In this document: positions 41,804-52,949 of the stretch, one piece after another
How the letters are laid out: the number at the start of each line of letters is the position of its first letter
Position numbering within the stretch: position 1 is the first letter of the stretch
NCBI GenBank assembly: GCA_018105865.1
Contig: CM030865.1
Span: 11,106,113-11,170,112 of the forward strand
DNA length: 64,000 nt
Direction: 5' to 3'
Source of the DNA: Metaphire vulgaris
Taxonomy: Eukaryota; Annelida; Clitellata; Crassiclitellata; Megascolecidae
Position numbers and translations under genes: made by a program
The notes under the pieces: generated by a model
Database searches by the model: none
The model's input: only the letters and a program-made list of their open reading frames with translations
Told to the model about the DNA's origin: nothing

Positions 41804-42119
41804 AGGCTCTATATACCAGTTGCTTTACTTGACTACGGAGAATAGAGCCCTTCGAACATTGCTGATTTTCGGGGTTCATGGCAGGGTTATTTCTAGGATT
41901 ATCAATTTGAGGGGGTGTCTGTCTGGGGGTCCACTGCCAAAAAAAGTCTGACAAGCAAAAAAATGTTCATCCTCCCACCCTTCTTCATCCAGGCTTGGGG
42001 GAGATGGGAGAGGGGCAGTCCCCCTGAATCGCACTTAAACAGAGTCCTGTTGCATACGATTTTATTGCTGTTGAATTTCGCCTCTTCGAGCAATTTATAC
42101 GAATCTCTAACTCAAAGTG

Positions 42120-42540
42120 CAGTAGAATTTCATCATAACGGACCCCGGTTGTAGCATATACTCGGTTATAACGCGCCACAATGTGACCTACTTTCCCCAT
42201 TTGATGCGCTACCATATATGGATACTATTGGATATGGCGTACATGCAGGGCCATATTAAGGCAGGGGCTGAGGGGGCTGAAGCCCCAGGCCCACCATAAA
42301 AAATAGGCCCACCGTCTTTTTCAAGCGACGACCTTTTTATGCTTGTCAGAGATTTCCAGTGAAGGCGGCGGGAAATTTTACAAAGGGCAATTTTAAAATT
42401 ATGGAAGCGACGACCTTTTTACTTCTCAGCCCCAGGCCCACTCGGACCTTAATCCGGCCCTGCGTACATGGGATATAAGTTATAACGTAGGCTACTGAAT
42501 TTTGTAGACCCACTAAATACGTTATAACGAAGTTTTGCTG
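42120..42540. mobile_element. pogo/Tigger-like MITE with nested element
   Basis: CAGTAGAATTTCATCATAAC on the left, GTTATAACGAAGTTTTGCTG then TA on the right. A TIR element (42246-42462) is inserted in it, between two CGTACATG copies. Confidence 0.7.
42246..42462. mobile_element. hAT-like MITE, CAGGGCCATATTAAGG
   Basis: CAGGGCCATATTAAGGC to CCTTAATCCGGCCCTG between perfect duplications CGTACATG. Two copies of the T-run motif (42325-42349, 42407-42429). Inserted in a pogo-like MITE. Confidence 0.88.
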
Positions 42541-42709
42541 TATAATAATATTGTATTTCATATATTTGCAGTTGAATAGTGGATTTGGACGATTTATATT
42601 ATTTAAATTTACATCTTTGGTGTCTATAAATCCAAACCTGCTCGACTCCAGCGAGTTTAAAATTCACTAACAGCTTCTAGAACCTCAAAACGTGAGCACA
42701 TATAACCCC

Positions 42710-43075
42710 ATTCATAAGAATCTTCATTGGCTTATCGTTAATCAAAGATAAACATCATTATCTGTTTCCTGGCATACAAAGCACTTTGCTACAATGAGCC
42801 TATAGATGCCTCTCTTCATGGCTGTCTGTGCAAATAATAAATACTCGACTACATTCTTATCCGATGCATTAGCTCCATCTTCGCCGTCTCATACCTCGGA
42901 CCGTAGGCCCTACTCGGCACTGGGTGCTTTCTCGGTGTCCGCCCCATCCAAACTCCGGATGAACTCACTGCCTCATCACGTGCGCATTGAAAACTCACTA
43001 AAAATATTAGAACAAGGTTAAAGCCCCATCTTTTCGACCCGGCTTGTCCATCACAGACAGTCAACTGGTCGTAAG
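42710..43075 (+). mobile_element. L2/CR1-type LINE 3' fragment
   Basis: Frames contain LHWLIVNQR, LGAFSVSAPSKL and NSLPHHVRIENSLKIL with frameshifts, matching the end of an L2/CR1 reverse transcriptase. Decayed. Confidence 0.8.
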
Positions 43076-43150
43076 TAAGTAAGTAAGTAAAATCTCGTTA
43101 ATTTCTGTAGCGCCTTCAAAAGCAGCGCCGAAGTAGCTCCTAAATCCTAT

Positions 43151-43342
43151 CAGTGGCGGTTCCACCGGGAGGGCCAGGAGGCCCGTGCCCCCTATCCTAT
43201 TGAGTGCCTGGCCCCCTAGTGGCCCCTCTGTTTGGACCCTATACTTAATGCTACATACATTAAACAACAAATGGTTGACCCCCATGATTAGAAGTTGCCA
43301 CCCCAACGGCCCCCCACTTGCCAAATCCTAGAGCCGCCACTG
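43151..43342. mobile_element. CAGTGGCGGTTCC TIR element
   Basis: CAGTGGCGGTTCCACC to TAGAGCCGCCACTG; flanks aatcctat/attcctat match 7 of 8. Opposite orientation to the 22.36-kb copy. Confidence 0.8.
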
Positions 43343-43648
43343 ATTCCTATGCGCTTAATCTCAGAATGAAGTAGCTATATAGCCAAAGGCGGGGTCATTC
43401 ATGCAGGGTCATTTGATCCAAAGGGCCATTGTGGTTGGGACGTTACAGTTATGGAGGAAATGATTTTTTTGAAGAGAAATGATTTCTGTTCAGAATTTGT
43501 TATTTGACCGTGGTGTAGACAGCGGAGGGATGGCGGAATTGAGTTCCAAAGTTTTGGTGCAGCATATGAAATATGTTGTACGGCCTGATCTCCTGGATTT
43601 CATTTGAATTCTGTGCGATGGTCATTTTTGTTGGCAGTTGCTTCTACG

Positions 43649-43896
43649 CAGGGCCGCCGAAAGAAATATCGGGCCCCTGGGGGCAGAGCAGTCGCGTGGC
43701 CCCTAAAGTGATGACGACCTTTTTTTACTTGTCAATCTTTTCAGGAGGCAATTAAATCTTAAAGCCTGTCTGTCATGTGCCCTGTTGACGGCCTAACCCT
43801 AACTGCGGACCCGCCCGGCTGGGCCCCCTAGAGATCGCCGGGCCTCTGGGCATTTGTCCCGGCCCATGCCCCCTCCCATTTCGGGGGGAGGGGCTG
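43649..43896. mobile_element. CAGGGCCGCCGAAAG TIR element
   Basis: CAGGGCCGCCGAAAG on the left, a decayed TTTCGGGGGGAGGGGCTG on the right; flanks cttctacg/cttctatg match 7 of 8. T-run motif at 43710-43734. It interrupts a LINE tail that ends GGTGCTATAGAAATTTAAC. Confidence 0.7.
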
Positions 43897-44115
43897 CTTC
43901 TATGCGCATCATGAAGTGGTGCTATAGAAATTTAACATACATGTAGCATATATGATACATGTGCCTGCTGCTCTCAGTGGGTCCTGGAAGTTTCTCATGC
44001 ACTATACGGGGGGGTATTCAAGTGGCGGCCTGCGGGCCAGATCCTGCCCGGCAGGAGCTGTGAAGTGGCCCGCGAAGTTACTGACGCGATCAATAACTCT
44101 TTCCTAATAGGTTAC

Positions 44116-44377
44116 CAGTGCCGGATTACCCATAAGGCAGAGTAGGCAACTGCCTATGGGCCCCGCGACTTTTAGGGGCCCCACAAAACAGTGACGAAAG
44201 AAACTTTTTACTTACTTATTCTTAAGAATAGCGCTATGCGAAAGGCACGTGACGACGCTGACGTCATACAATAATTTTTACACTTCAGTGGCGTTCTAGT
44301 AGTCATTAGAGGCCTGGGCCCTGGGGCCCCAAAAGTTTTACTGCCTATGGGCCTCCACGGTGCTTAATCCGGCACTG
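44116..44377. mobile_element. hAT-like MITE, CAGTGCCGGATTA, nested
   Basis: CAGTGCCGGATTACCC to GTGCTTAATCCGGCACTG; flanks taggttac/taggctac match 7 of 8. Confidence 0.82.
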
Positions 44378-44435
44378 TAGGCTACATACGAAACATTTTT
44401 AATTGTCTTGTTTTCAACTTACCTGTTTTATACTA

Positions 44436-44511
44436 CAGGGTGGCGCAAAAAATCCGGATTAGTCACATTTAGATTTGCATTTAATATGGTCCGTATTTTT
44501 GCGCCACCCTG
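44436..44511. mobile_element. TA palindrome (mariner-like MITE), nested
   Basis: CAGGGTGGCGCAAAAAATCC to TTTTTGCGCCACCCTG with TA flanks. Inserted inside the larger TIR element 44012-44859. Confidence 0.8.
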
Positions 44512-44977
44512 TACTTATGAACTATACCAGACCGCCGGGCCCCTGTGCATTTGCCCCCTGCCCCTCTCTCGGCGGCCCTGAAGGCAAATCTAACCTCGTA
44601 GAATAGGGGTATTCAAATAAATTTTATGAAGGGCCACATTTTTATGGCTGGTGGCCGAGGACTGGGTATAAGAATATCTTTTGGTTACAAAAATATTGTT
44701 CATAAGTGGCAGGTAAGATGAAGACAAGACATAAGAAATATTTTGTGATTATTAGAAAAAAGTTATAAATCGTTTCAGTAAGCCGATGTTCGCGGTCCAT
44801 CTCACGGCTCTTGGCGGGCCCGGATCTGACCCGCGGGCCGCCATTTGAATGACCCTGTCGTAGGCTGTAGCCAGCCTTGAGGTTTGCTTTAAAACCAAGG
44901 CGCTGTAGGCTACTGTGCATACCGCCCGTATTAGGTAGGCCTACCATGTTACGCAACATTTGCAATAGCATTTTTGT

Positions 44978-45088
<111 letters not shown>

Positions 45089-45330
45089 CAATGACTTGCA
45101 TAGTCTCCTAGTGTAAACAGCGTTTTAGAGAAGGCACTCGCTTATATTTCTCCGTAAAACGCTCTTGGACCAGAACATATAAAAGAAACGACTACAGTGT
45201 AAAAACGACTACAGTAAGTAAGGCTGCTTGCATTAGAGTGGCTGTTTCTTATCGTATACAGTTAAACACACCGGTCTGGCGTCAGACAAGAGAAAAGTCC
45301 ACAAATCCCGGCGTGGGGGGGGGTGACATC

Positions 45331-45730
45331 CAGTGGCGTCATTTCACACTTTTCTTGGGGGGGGGGCGAGAAATTTTGTAAAATTTTCTTTTCAAATTTT
45401 TTTAAAATTTTTTGACTGAGTTACTTGAGTTTAAAAAAAAAGTCGACGACCTTTTTTTTTTTTTTTTTTTTTTTTTTTTCTCGTCAGTTTTTTTTACGTT
45501 ACAATTACCCAAAAAATAGTTGACGACCTTTTTTTTTTTTTTTTTTTTTTTTTTTTGTCGGCCCTTCTTAGGTTATTAATACATTAGAAATTATTATTTT
45601 TATTTCCTTGGGGGGGGCCACGGCCCTGTTTTTTTTGTTGTTGCACATATTAATACATTATAGATTAATATTTTCATTTCCTTGGGGGGGGCCACGGCCC
45701 CCCCCCAGCCCCCCCCAAATGACGCCTCTG
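45331..45730. mobile_element. hAT-like MITE, CAGTGGCGTCATTTC
   Basis: CAGTGGCGTCATTTC to AAATGACGCCTCTG between perfect duplications GTGACATC. It holds two motif copies whose T-runs have expanded to about 30 (45442-45487, 45521-45560), and a block around TATTTCCTTGGGGGGGGCCA that is repeated. Confidence 0.88.
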
Positions 45731-45968
45731 GTGACATCGATCACAGGGTCCGATCCAAAGGATATATTTTTGTATTTGCAGCTACCGTGGTGTACATAAG
45801 TCTCGACTCACCGTGTCCCCTTTGCAATGAATTTATTTGCAATTATGTCTACATATGTTTAAGATTTAATGCGCTGGTTTGAGAAATAGGGGCAGCAAAT
45901 AAAAACAAATAAATATAAAAAAATAGAATAGAACTATAGAAATTTAAAAGGATAAGGTGGTTTTAGAC

Positions 45969-46062
<94 letters not shown>

Positions 46063-46063
46063 G
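45969..46063. repeat. (AAT)n microsatellite
   Basis: About 31 AAT units, followed by (ACT)n/(CTT)n in which the CAGGGATGTTA element is inserted. Confidence 0.95.
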
Positions 46064-46092
46064 ACTACTACTACTTCTTCTTCTTCTTCTCT

Positions 46093-46227
46093 CAGGGATG
46101 TTAACAAGCGCCTAAGGCACAAGGCCAAGCACCTGAGGCACAAGGCCAAGGCCAAGCACAAGCGCTTGATTTTTGATACTTAAGCACAGCACAAGGCCAA
46201 GCACAAGTCCAAGCACTAACATCCCTG
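46093..46227. mobile_element. CAGGGATGTTA element filled with GGCCAAGCACAA repeats
   Basis: CAGGGATGTTAACAAG to CACTAACATCCCTG. The interior is imperfect tandem copies of AAGGCCAAGCAC. Inserted in a (CTT)n tract, so the duplication is unclear. Confidence 0.75.
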
Positions 46228-46250
46228 CTTCTTCTGCAACAACAACAACA

Positions 46251-46359
<109 letters not shown>

Positions 46360-46369
46360 TGATTTAAAC

Positions 46370-46659
46370 CAGTGGCGTAGCAATATATGCTCAGGGGCCC
46401 TTGGCGAAAAACGGGAAGGGGGCCCTTTCCAGAGACGATGTAACAAGTCTGCGAAAATCTTGGCGACTTTTTTGCTCGTCAGTCTTGTTGACGACCTTTT
46501 TATATTTCGGTTGTCAGTCAGTCCTGTGTTGACGACATTTTCTTCGCTTGAAGACTTTAGAACTTTGTACAAAAATTTTTTTGCTCGGGTCGGGGGCCCT
46601 TTGCAGGTCGGGGGCCCTTGGCATTTGGCCAGGTCGTCCACATGGCTGCTACGTCTCTG
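46370..46659. mobile_element. CAGTGGCGTAGC TIR element
   Basis: CAGTGGCGTAGCAATA to TGGCTGCTACGTCTCTG; flanks atttaaac/atctaaag match 6 of 8. Motif copies at 46462-46482 and 46487-46517. It splits a SINE tail from its (AAT)n tract. Confidence 0.75.
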
Positions 46660-46884
46660 ATCTAAAGTGGCTTAGGGGGCTAAGTAAGCCTGTTTGAAAA
46701 CCATTGCAGTAACTCTCCGCATTCAAATAACCTAGTTTTTTTCGCGATAAACTTGGAAACTACCGTTTCAACTGTCACTGCCACTTCGTCCATGTGATGT
46801 CAGGCCTTTCGTCTGTTGAGACCCAACTGATAGATACTCCCCATCCACCGTTTTCGAATTAAGTATTCCCTCCGACACAGTAAC

Positions 46885-47108
46885 CAGTGTTTAGTCTAGC
46901 CATCTTGACATTGGGGGGTTGAAATGTTTGGGGGACAAGATTTGTCTCTCCACGCTTGAGGGGATTTCCATCCCCCAAGCCAACATATACAAATTTGGGG
47001 GGGAGAGGAAATTTTAAAACTTTCCAAATTTTTCTAAATTTTTTAAACTTTTTTTCTTTGGAGGTGGGAATTCTCCCACCCCAAAAAACAGGCCTAGCAT
47101 AAACACTG
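46885..47108. mobile_element. CAGTGTTTAGTCTAG TIR element
   Basis: CAGTGTTTAGTCTAGCC to GGCCTAGCATAAACACTG between perfect duplications ACAGTAAC. Confidence 0.85.
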
Positions 47109-47210
47109 ACAGTAACCACACTTATTTAGCATCTCTTATAAGTGACTCCTTTGTAAAGCGCTCTTGACTTTAGCTCCAGTTTTGTTACTGCGCTATATAA
47201 ATTGTCATAG

Positions 47211-47275
<65 letters not shown>

Positions 47276-47595
47276 CACAATGATGGCGCATGCAGTGAGC
47301 ATATATAGGCCTATAGGCCTATCACATTGTGCTTCACTTCGATTTCACATTATGTAATGGCGCTATAGAAGCTTCATGATTGGTCTCTGGTCTGATCAAA
47401 GCCTTGTTCAGTCTGAGGGTCGGCGAACCTTCTTATCGTAGAAAGAGAGAAAGAGAAAGGACAAAACGGAGAGGAAAAAGGCAAAGCGAAAACTCGAACT
47501 GAGCGATTGAATGTGAGATTTCATTGAATTTCTGAGGCTTGTCGCTGAGCAAAAGAGCAAGAAATGAGCTGCGATTGGAGACAGGTGCTCTCACT

Positions 47596-47778
47596 CAGTG
47601 TTTAATCTAGGCCGTTTCCGGGTGGTGGGGGGAATTGCCCCTTTCCCTCCCGGAAATTTCAAATTCCTTCCCCTCCCGGAAATTTTGGAATACTACATGG
47701 ACTAACAGCGGCCCCTAGCAGAATTCCCCCGGCTTTGTCAGTTCCCCCCCGGAGTCCAGGAGTCTAGATTAAACACTG
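47596..47778. mobile_element. CAGTGTTTAATCTAG TIR element
   Basis: CAGTGTTTAATCTAGGCC to AGTCTAGATTAAACACTG between perfect duplications CTCTCACT. Followed directly by a (CTCA)n-type array, possibly seeded by the duplication. Confidence 0.88.
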
Positions 47779-47972
47779 CTCTCACTCACTCACTCACTCA
47801 TTCACTCACTCACTCACTCATTCATTCACTAACTCACTCACTCATTCACTCACTCACTCATTCACTCACTCATTCACTCACTCATTCACTCACTACTCAC
47901 TCACTACTCACTCACTCATTCACTCACTCACTCATTCACTCACTCATTCACTCACTCATTCACTCACTCACT
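47779..47972 (+). repeat. (CTCA)n/(TTCA)n array
   Basis: CACTCACTCATT-type repeat starting in the CTCTCACT target duplication of the element 47596-47778. Confidence 0.9.
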
Positions 47973-48069
47973 TAATTACTATCTAGGATTAGATTAACCA
48001 GATTAGAAAGGGATTTAAATCTGGTAATCTGCGGTATGAACACCTGACTGATAATTATTGTTCTTTCAG

Positions 48070-48682
48070 GTGATGGATACCTGGGCTGCTGAGTCAGAGG
48101 CAAGGGATGACCATGCCTTGGATGACGGCGAAGAAGCGTCAATCCCATCAGGTGCAGCAGTGCGTGACAGGCTTTTACGTTCACCTTTTCGTCCGGACGC
48201 AGTCCGTTGGTGCGTGACAAGTCACGCCGGACATGACGTCAGTCAAGTCACACGTCGCACCGACGACGACGACGACGGAACACCGGACGATCACGTGACA
48301 GCTGGTTCCGTTGTCAGCGGCGACGGTTGCCAGTGGAAACGGGATTCCGGAAGTTCCTGGGCGTTTCCGGTGGGAAGTCCCGGTACTGCGATCGTACCGA
48401 AGAACCTCAGACCGGTCGCCGTTGTTGCGCCGATCCTGGTCACCCGACCCCCCGCGCAGAAACTCCAAGTGTCGTCGACCCAAAAAGGGTCGACCAGAGT
48501 TCCATTGGAATCGGAAAATGATTCTTCGATCAGTCCATCCTCCACTTCCCCTTTTCCTCCTCCTCCTCCTCCTCCTCCTCTTCCTCCTCTTCTTCTTCTT
48601 CTTCATCGTCATCTTCTTCATCGTCATCTTCTTTGTTTTTCTCGGCAAATCGCGATGTAACGAATCGACGCATTAAGTCACC
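48070..48682 (+). other. Candidate 5' exon and intron of the SOCS gene
   Basis: A good acceptor (ttctttcag) precedes an open frame that starts MDTWAAESEARDDHALDDGEE and stays open to about 48660, in a different frame from the SH2 part. Positions 48543-48640 form a long C/T-rich tract followed by cattaag, as expected before a 3' splice site. The stretch may be a 5' exon plus a short intron, or simply 5' UTR. TGACGTCA (48234-48241) and TCACGTGA (48291-48298) lie within it. Confidence 0.3.
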
Positions 48683-48689
48683 GCGGGCG

Positions 48690-49544
48690 ATGACGTCATC
48701 GTCTCTACCGGAAGTCGAGACTCGAAAGCGAAACGATTCGGCGGAAGCGGAAGTGACGGGAAAAGAAGAAGAAAGAGAGGATCCGTCGCAGATGATCCGA
48801 TCAGATTTCACCGAACGCCACCGCCGGACAGAGTCCCGAGAGACGGAGGATCCCGAAGACGGAAGTCCGAGAGACGGACTTCCGTCGCCGGATCTGGATC
48901 CGGGAGACCGGATGGGACCCCGGCCCCATCGGTCGGACCTCGACCGTGAGCTGCTCGCCAGGTCCGGCTTCTACTATCCGCACCTCGATCGGTCGACGGC
49001 CAAGGCAAAGCTGCGTCGCCGGTCGCCGGGTACGTTCCTCATCCGTACCAGCTCCGACCGGCGGTACGAGTACGTTCTCAGCCTCCGGACGCGGTACGGC
49101 GTCACGTCCGTCCGGTTGGTACGCAACGCCGCCGGGCTGGTACTGCTCGACTGTCACCAGGCGCAGGCGGACCGCATGCCCGCCTACCCGTCGGTACTCG
49201 ACCTCGTCGAAGGGTACCATCGAGGAGGAGGAAGAGGAGGAGGAGGAGCCGGGTTCGAAGTTCAAGGTCAAAGTCAAGGTCAGTGCATCTACCTGGGATC
49301 CTCTTCGTCCGGTCAGCAGGACGTCGTCCTTGACCTTGTGACGGCCTTCGAAGAGTCGCCGGCGACCTTGGCGCACATCTGCAGACGACGAATAAACGAG
49401 ATGATTATGACGACGACGACGATGATGACGTCACCTGTAGGAGGAAGTCGAGATGACGTCATAGAAACGATGCTGGAGCGCGTCGATCCAACTCGCCGAC
49501 AGGTTCTGAAGACTTACCTGAACGATTATCGCTACAGAATCTGA
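48690..49544 (+). CDS. SOCS-family protein (SH2 + SOCS box)
   Basis: Adaptor that binds phosphotyrosine sites on cytokine or growth-factor receptors and recruits an Elongin B/C-Cullin 5 ubiquitin ligase. From the first in-frame ATG, 284 residues: a charged N-terminal region (1-85); an SH2 domain (~86-178) with SGFYYPHLDRSTAKAKL, the phosphotyrosine-pocket Arg in FLIRTSSD, and YPSVLDLVEGY; then a Gly-rich insert; then a SOCS box (~224-284). The BC-box reads LAHICRRRIN and the protein ends VLKTYLNDYRYRI, like SOCS2/CISH. A Met/Thr-rich insert of about 25 residues separates BC-box and end. The usual Cullin-5 box LPLP is not seen (DPTRRQ instead). The true start may lie in an upstream exon. The exon is GC-rich and uninterrupted, as is common for SOCS genes. 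Confidence 0.88.
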   Translation: MTSSSLPEVETRKRNDSAEAEVTGKEEEREDPSQMIRSDFTERHRRTESRETEDPEDGSPRDGLPSPDLDPGDRMGPRPHRSDLDRELLARSGFYYPHLDRSTAKAKLRRRSPGTFLIRTSSDRRYEYVLSLRTRYGVTSVRLVRNAAGLVLLDCHQAQADRMPAYPSVLDLVEGYHRGGGRGGGGAGFEVQGQSQGQCIYLGSSSSGQQDVVLDLVTAFEESPATLAHICRRRINEMIMTTTTMMTSPVGGSRDDVIETMLERVDPTRRQVLKTYLNDYRYRI

Positions 49545-49563
49545 ACGACCACCTGTTACTCAA

Positions 49564-49953
49564 CAGTGGCGGCACCAGGATTTGGCAAGTGGGGTGGGTG
49601 GGGGGCGTTGTGGTGGCAACTTCTAAGCATGGGGCGGGTCGACTATTTTATTTTTCATGAACTTGGACTAGGCTAGTTGCTTATAATGAGTCAGATATTT
49701 TTACACTCCCCTAACACACCAACACCCCCCCCCCCATATTTTGAAACCGACCCCCCAATCTTAGCCTGTGATTACCTTTTATTGGCTTGTCGGGCTTTTT
49801 CGGCAAGGATGGACCCCCAACATATACCGACAACCCCCAAATTTATAATCCTAAAAATAACCCTGGAATGAAAGTACGGGGGCCACTGGAGGGGCCAGGC
49901 ATTCAATAGGGAGCTCGGACCCCCTTTCGGGCCCCTCTGTGTAGCCGCCTCTG
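49564..49953. mobile_element. CAGTGGCGGC element with internal second element
   Basis: CAGTGGCGGCACCAGG to GTAGCCGCCTCTG; flanks ttactcaa/ttactcga match 7 of 8. A TATTTCTAGGATT-type element lies inside, with a motif copy at 49769-49793. Immediately downstream of the SOCS gene. Confidence 0.75.
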
Positions 49954-50084
49954 TTACTCGATATGTGCTTATTTTGACAAGTCTCTTTTCTCCGAGAACT
50001 GTTTTCCTCTAAACGATTTATTTACCGACCAAAAGAAGGCTTTCTTTTTAGCTCCTGCTGCTTTTCCCAGCCTAAGCGGAAGAT

Positions 50085-50205
50085 GGCAGAGTGGGTTACG
50101 TGCTGGAGCGTCAGGCTGACGGAGCGGGTTCAAGCCCCGTTAGTGTCCCTAGTGGCTTTCACACAGGCAGTAAGGCCTTCCAAGCCACTTTAAATCACGC
50201 TAAGT
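50085..50205 (+). mobile_element. tRNA-derived SINE, family S2
   Basis: GTGGGTTACGTGCTGGAGCG, B-box GGGTTCAAGCCCCG, then TTTCACACAGGCAGTAAGGC and CCACTTTAAATCAC. That last block is also the sequence found next to many (ATT)n tracts here. Confidence 0.75.
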
Positions 50206-50260
50206 TAATTAACCGGCAAATTTCATCTTACCTGCTACTTATGAACTATATTTCTGTAAC

Positions 50261-50535
50261 CAGTGGCGTAGCGTGACTTTTGGGGGCCCGGGGGCATCTT
50301 TGCCATGGGGGCCCCAGAGTTTCGAGCTGACGAGCAAAAAAAACGTCATCACCCCTCCTATTTTATCCTGACGAGCAAAAAAAAGGTCGTCAGCACATCA
50401 TTTCTGGGGTTAGGGTTAAGAAGTTAGGGTTAACCCTAACCTAACCCTAGCTTAGACCCCTCTTCGGGCCCCCCCCAGCCCGGGCCCGGGGGCTGTCAAC
50501 AAAGTGCCCCCGCCCCCCCCCACGTTACGCCACTG
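50261..50535. mobile_element. CAGTGGCGTAGC TIR element
   Basis: CAGTGGCGTAGCGTGAC to CACGTTACGCCACTG between perfect duplications TCTGTAAC. Two inverted motif copies (50327-50350, 50369-50392) and a TTAGGGTTAACCCTAACC palindrome. Confidence 0.88.
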
Positions 50536-50828
50536 TCTGTAACTAACAGTATTAATAAGCATACACGTAGAAAACTAACAGTATTAATAAGCCTACTGTA
50601 CATGTAGAAAATGCGCCAGAAACAGCAATGTGTCATTACACCGTGAATCATTATTATAATAGGCCTACGACGGAACCGCTCAAGTTGGATCAGTGCAATG
50701 ATATGCCTACCCAGCGTACCTAAGATCATATACAAGGCGTTAAACATACTGACAGTGTACTTAAATGTACTTAAATCGTCTAAATTATGCGAATTTGAGA
50801 GACGTGATAAAATATGGAGTTACCCTAA

Positions 50829-51383
50829 CCCAGTGGCGGCTCCACACGGGGGGGGGGGCCGTGCCCCCTATTGAATGCCTGGCCCCCAATTGCCCCCCGT
50901 TGGGATCCTATACTTACTACTGCATACCTATCACCAGTGGCGGCTCCACAGGGGGGTCTGGGGGGCCAGTGCCCCCTATTGAGTGCCTGGACCCCCAGTG
51001 GTCCCCCTGTTGGGACCCTATACTTAATAGTACATACCTAACAACAAATGGTTGCCCCCATGATTAGAAGTTGCCACCCCCTCACACTTGCCAAATCCTG
51101 GAGCCGCCACTGCCTATCACTAAATGGTTGATCCCCACGCTTAAAAGTTCTCACCTTAATGCCGCCCCCGCCCCCAACTTGCCAAATCCTGGAGCCGCCA
51201 CTGCCTATCACTAAATGGTTGATCCCCACGCTTAAAAGTTCTCAACTTAACGCCCGCCCCCCACTTGCCAAATCCTAGAGCCGCCACTGCCTATCACTAA
51301 ATGGTTGATCCCCACGCTTAAAAGTTCTCACCTTAACGCCCGCCTCCCCCCCCCCAACTTGCCAAATCTTGGAGCCGCCACTG
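50829..51383. repeat. Cluster of CAGTGGCGGCTCC element copies
   Basis: Several partial copies of the same family lie head-to-tail; TGGAGCCGCCACTGCCTATC recurs at about 90-bp spacing. Reads as repeated insertion plus local tandem duplication. Confidence 0.75.
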
Positions 51384-52088
51384 ACCAAACCGCCGTTACT
51401 CCATTGACGCACGCTTTAATTAAATGTTGTACTGCATAATTATGCTTATATGAACCTGTATGCGCCTATCAGCTTAGGTAATTATTATTATAGCCGTGTT
51501 TTTGTGTGTTAATTTTAGGCGACTAAATTGGCCTGCGTGTGTGGATTGGAATAATTAAAGATGCAAAAGTTGATATGTGATTTCACAAAAGAGAACGAAT
51601 CGAGTTATTTCTAAGGCTTCATATGTAATGTAATGTAACAAAATATTTGTATAGCGCCTCTTATGAAAATTCACTCAGAATCGCTCCCACAGCAAATTAC
51701 TGTAGCCTATATTGACAAAGAGATAAGTTTTAAGTTTTTGTTATGTTTTTATATACTCCGTTAAGTGGCGTAGCCAATGTTTAGGAATAAGGGGGCATGC
51801 AGTGTTTAATCTAGACTCTTGGACTCCGGGGGGGGGGAACTGAAAAAGCCGGGAGGGGGGGACTGACAAAGCCGGGGGAATTCTGCTAGGGGCCGCTGTT
51901 AGTCCGTGTAGTATTCCAAAATTTCCGTTTAAGTAGCCTCGTGAATTCTGAGATCACTGGGGCATACGGGGCGTAACCAGAGTTCAGGAATAAGGGGGGG
52001 GGACGTCATCTTCAAGTGATTATATCGTTCCAGATTGGGTGAATAATAATGCATTCGTCCAAAAGTGGCAATCACTTGACGCAAGGTT

Positions 52089-52489
52089 GGAGGCTGTCAA
52101 TTAATTATGTCAACAACTGTCAACTTTCAGTGACGCCCCTATAATGAAGTCAAAAACTTTTGACCCCCCCTCCCCAACTTAGATCAGTGACGGGTCTCCC
52201 TAAAAGGTTTAGAAGGTTATTATTTGTGCGGCGATGACCATTTTCCCCTTTCTTTTGTTCATCAAATATCATAATGTGGTGATGATGACCTTGTTTTTTT
52301 GCTTTGTCAGGCTTTTTTCCGTTGTAATAAATAGTATTTCATGAAATTTCCTATTTTTATCATTTGTAAAAAAATGAAATTGTTGACGTCAACTTCTCTT
52401 GACCCCCTCCTCTCTGCCCCTGTCAACAACTGTCAAACTTTTTCAAACCCCTCCATCTCTTTTTGTTGACGTAATTAATGGACAGCCCC
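52089..52489. mobile_element. GGGGCTGTCC TIR element
   Basis: GAGGCTGTCAATTAATTATG to GACGTAATTAATGGACAGCC; ~400 bp like 37127-37527. Motif copy with disrupted T-run at 52284-52310. Confidence 0.78.
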
Positions 52490-52692
52490 TAATGTTGGCA
52501 TCAGTAGCTAGCCGACTGATTCAGAGGTGACGTTTCTCTCGGAAAAACGAAACTGAAACCTGTAAGCTTACAATCGCAGACGGCAGCAATGCAAAGAGGA
52601 ATTTCTTGAAAATCGAAACTTCTCAAAAACGCAAATAAGTATCAACCAATCAAAAATGCCGTCTGTTGATTAATTCAAAATCTGTTCCCCTG

Positions 52693-52744
<52 letters not shown>

Positions 52745-52786
52745 CAAATTCACAACGGCAATTATCGTTACGCATAGCCTCGCACG

Positions 52787-52800
52787 GTGACCATGGCAAC
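52787..52800 (+). promoter_or_regulatory. X-box (RFX) site
   Basis: GTGACCATGGCAAC fits GTNRCC-N2-RGYAAC exactly. A degenerate second copy (GTTGCTAAGCGAAC) starts 2 bp later. No convincing gene start was found next to it. Confidence 0.4.
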
Positions 52801-52949
52801 TCGTTGCTAAGCGAACAGAACGCGAAGCAGTTTCTGGGCCAGATTGGTCCGCTCATACCAAGTGTCCCAAGGTGCGGCCGCTGCAGCTTTTAGCGCACGT
52901 CTCAGTTCCATGTTCGCTGTTTTTAAAAAAACAAAAACGGAAATCAGAT

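Larger units (their letters stand above)
44012..44859. mobile_element. Long-TIR element with two nested insertions
   Basis: GGGTATTCAAGTGGCGGCC and GGCCGCCATTTGAATGACCC are inverted, and the GGGCC-rich subterminal parts also pair. Nested: 44116-44377 and the TA palindrome 44436-44511. Fragments of the same end lie at 8785 and 13515. Confidence 0.7.

Noticed and set aside
48181..48648. Minus-strand Lys/Arg-rich ORF
   Set aside because: Translation of the C/T-rich tract before the SOCS exon; antisense artefact.
50400..50460. TTAGGG/CCCTAA-like stretch as telomeric remnant
   Set aside because: Only a few units arranged as a palindrome inside the element 50261-50535.
52807..52911. Minus-strand short frame MELRRALKAAAAAPWDTWYE and on
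   Set aside because: Protein-like, but only ~34 codons, no supporting splice partner, and the nearby X-box is on its downstream side.
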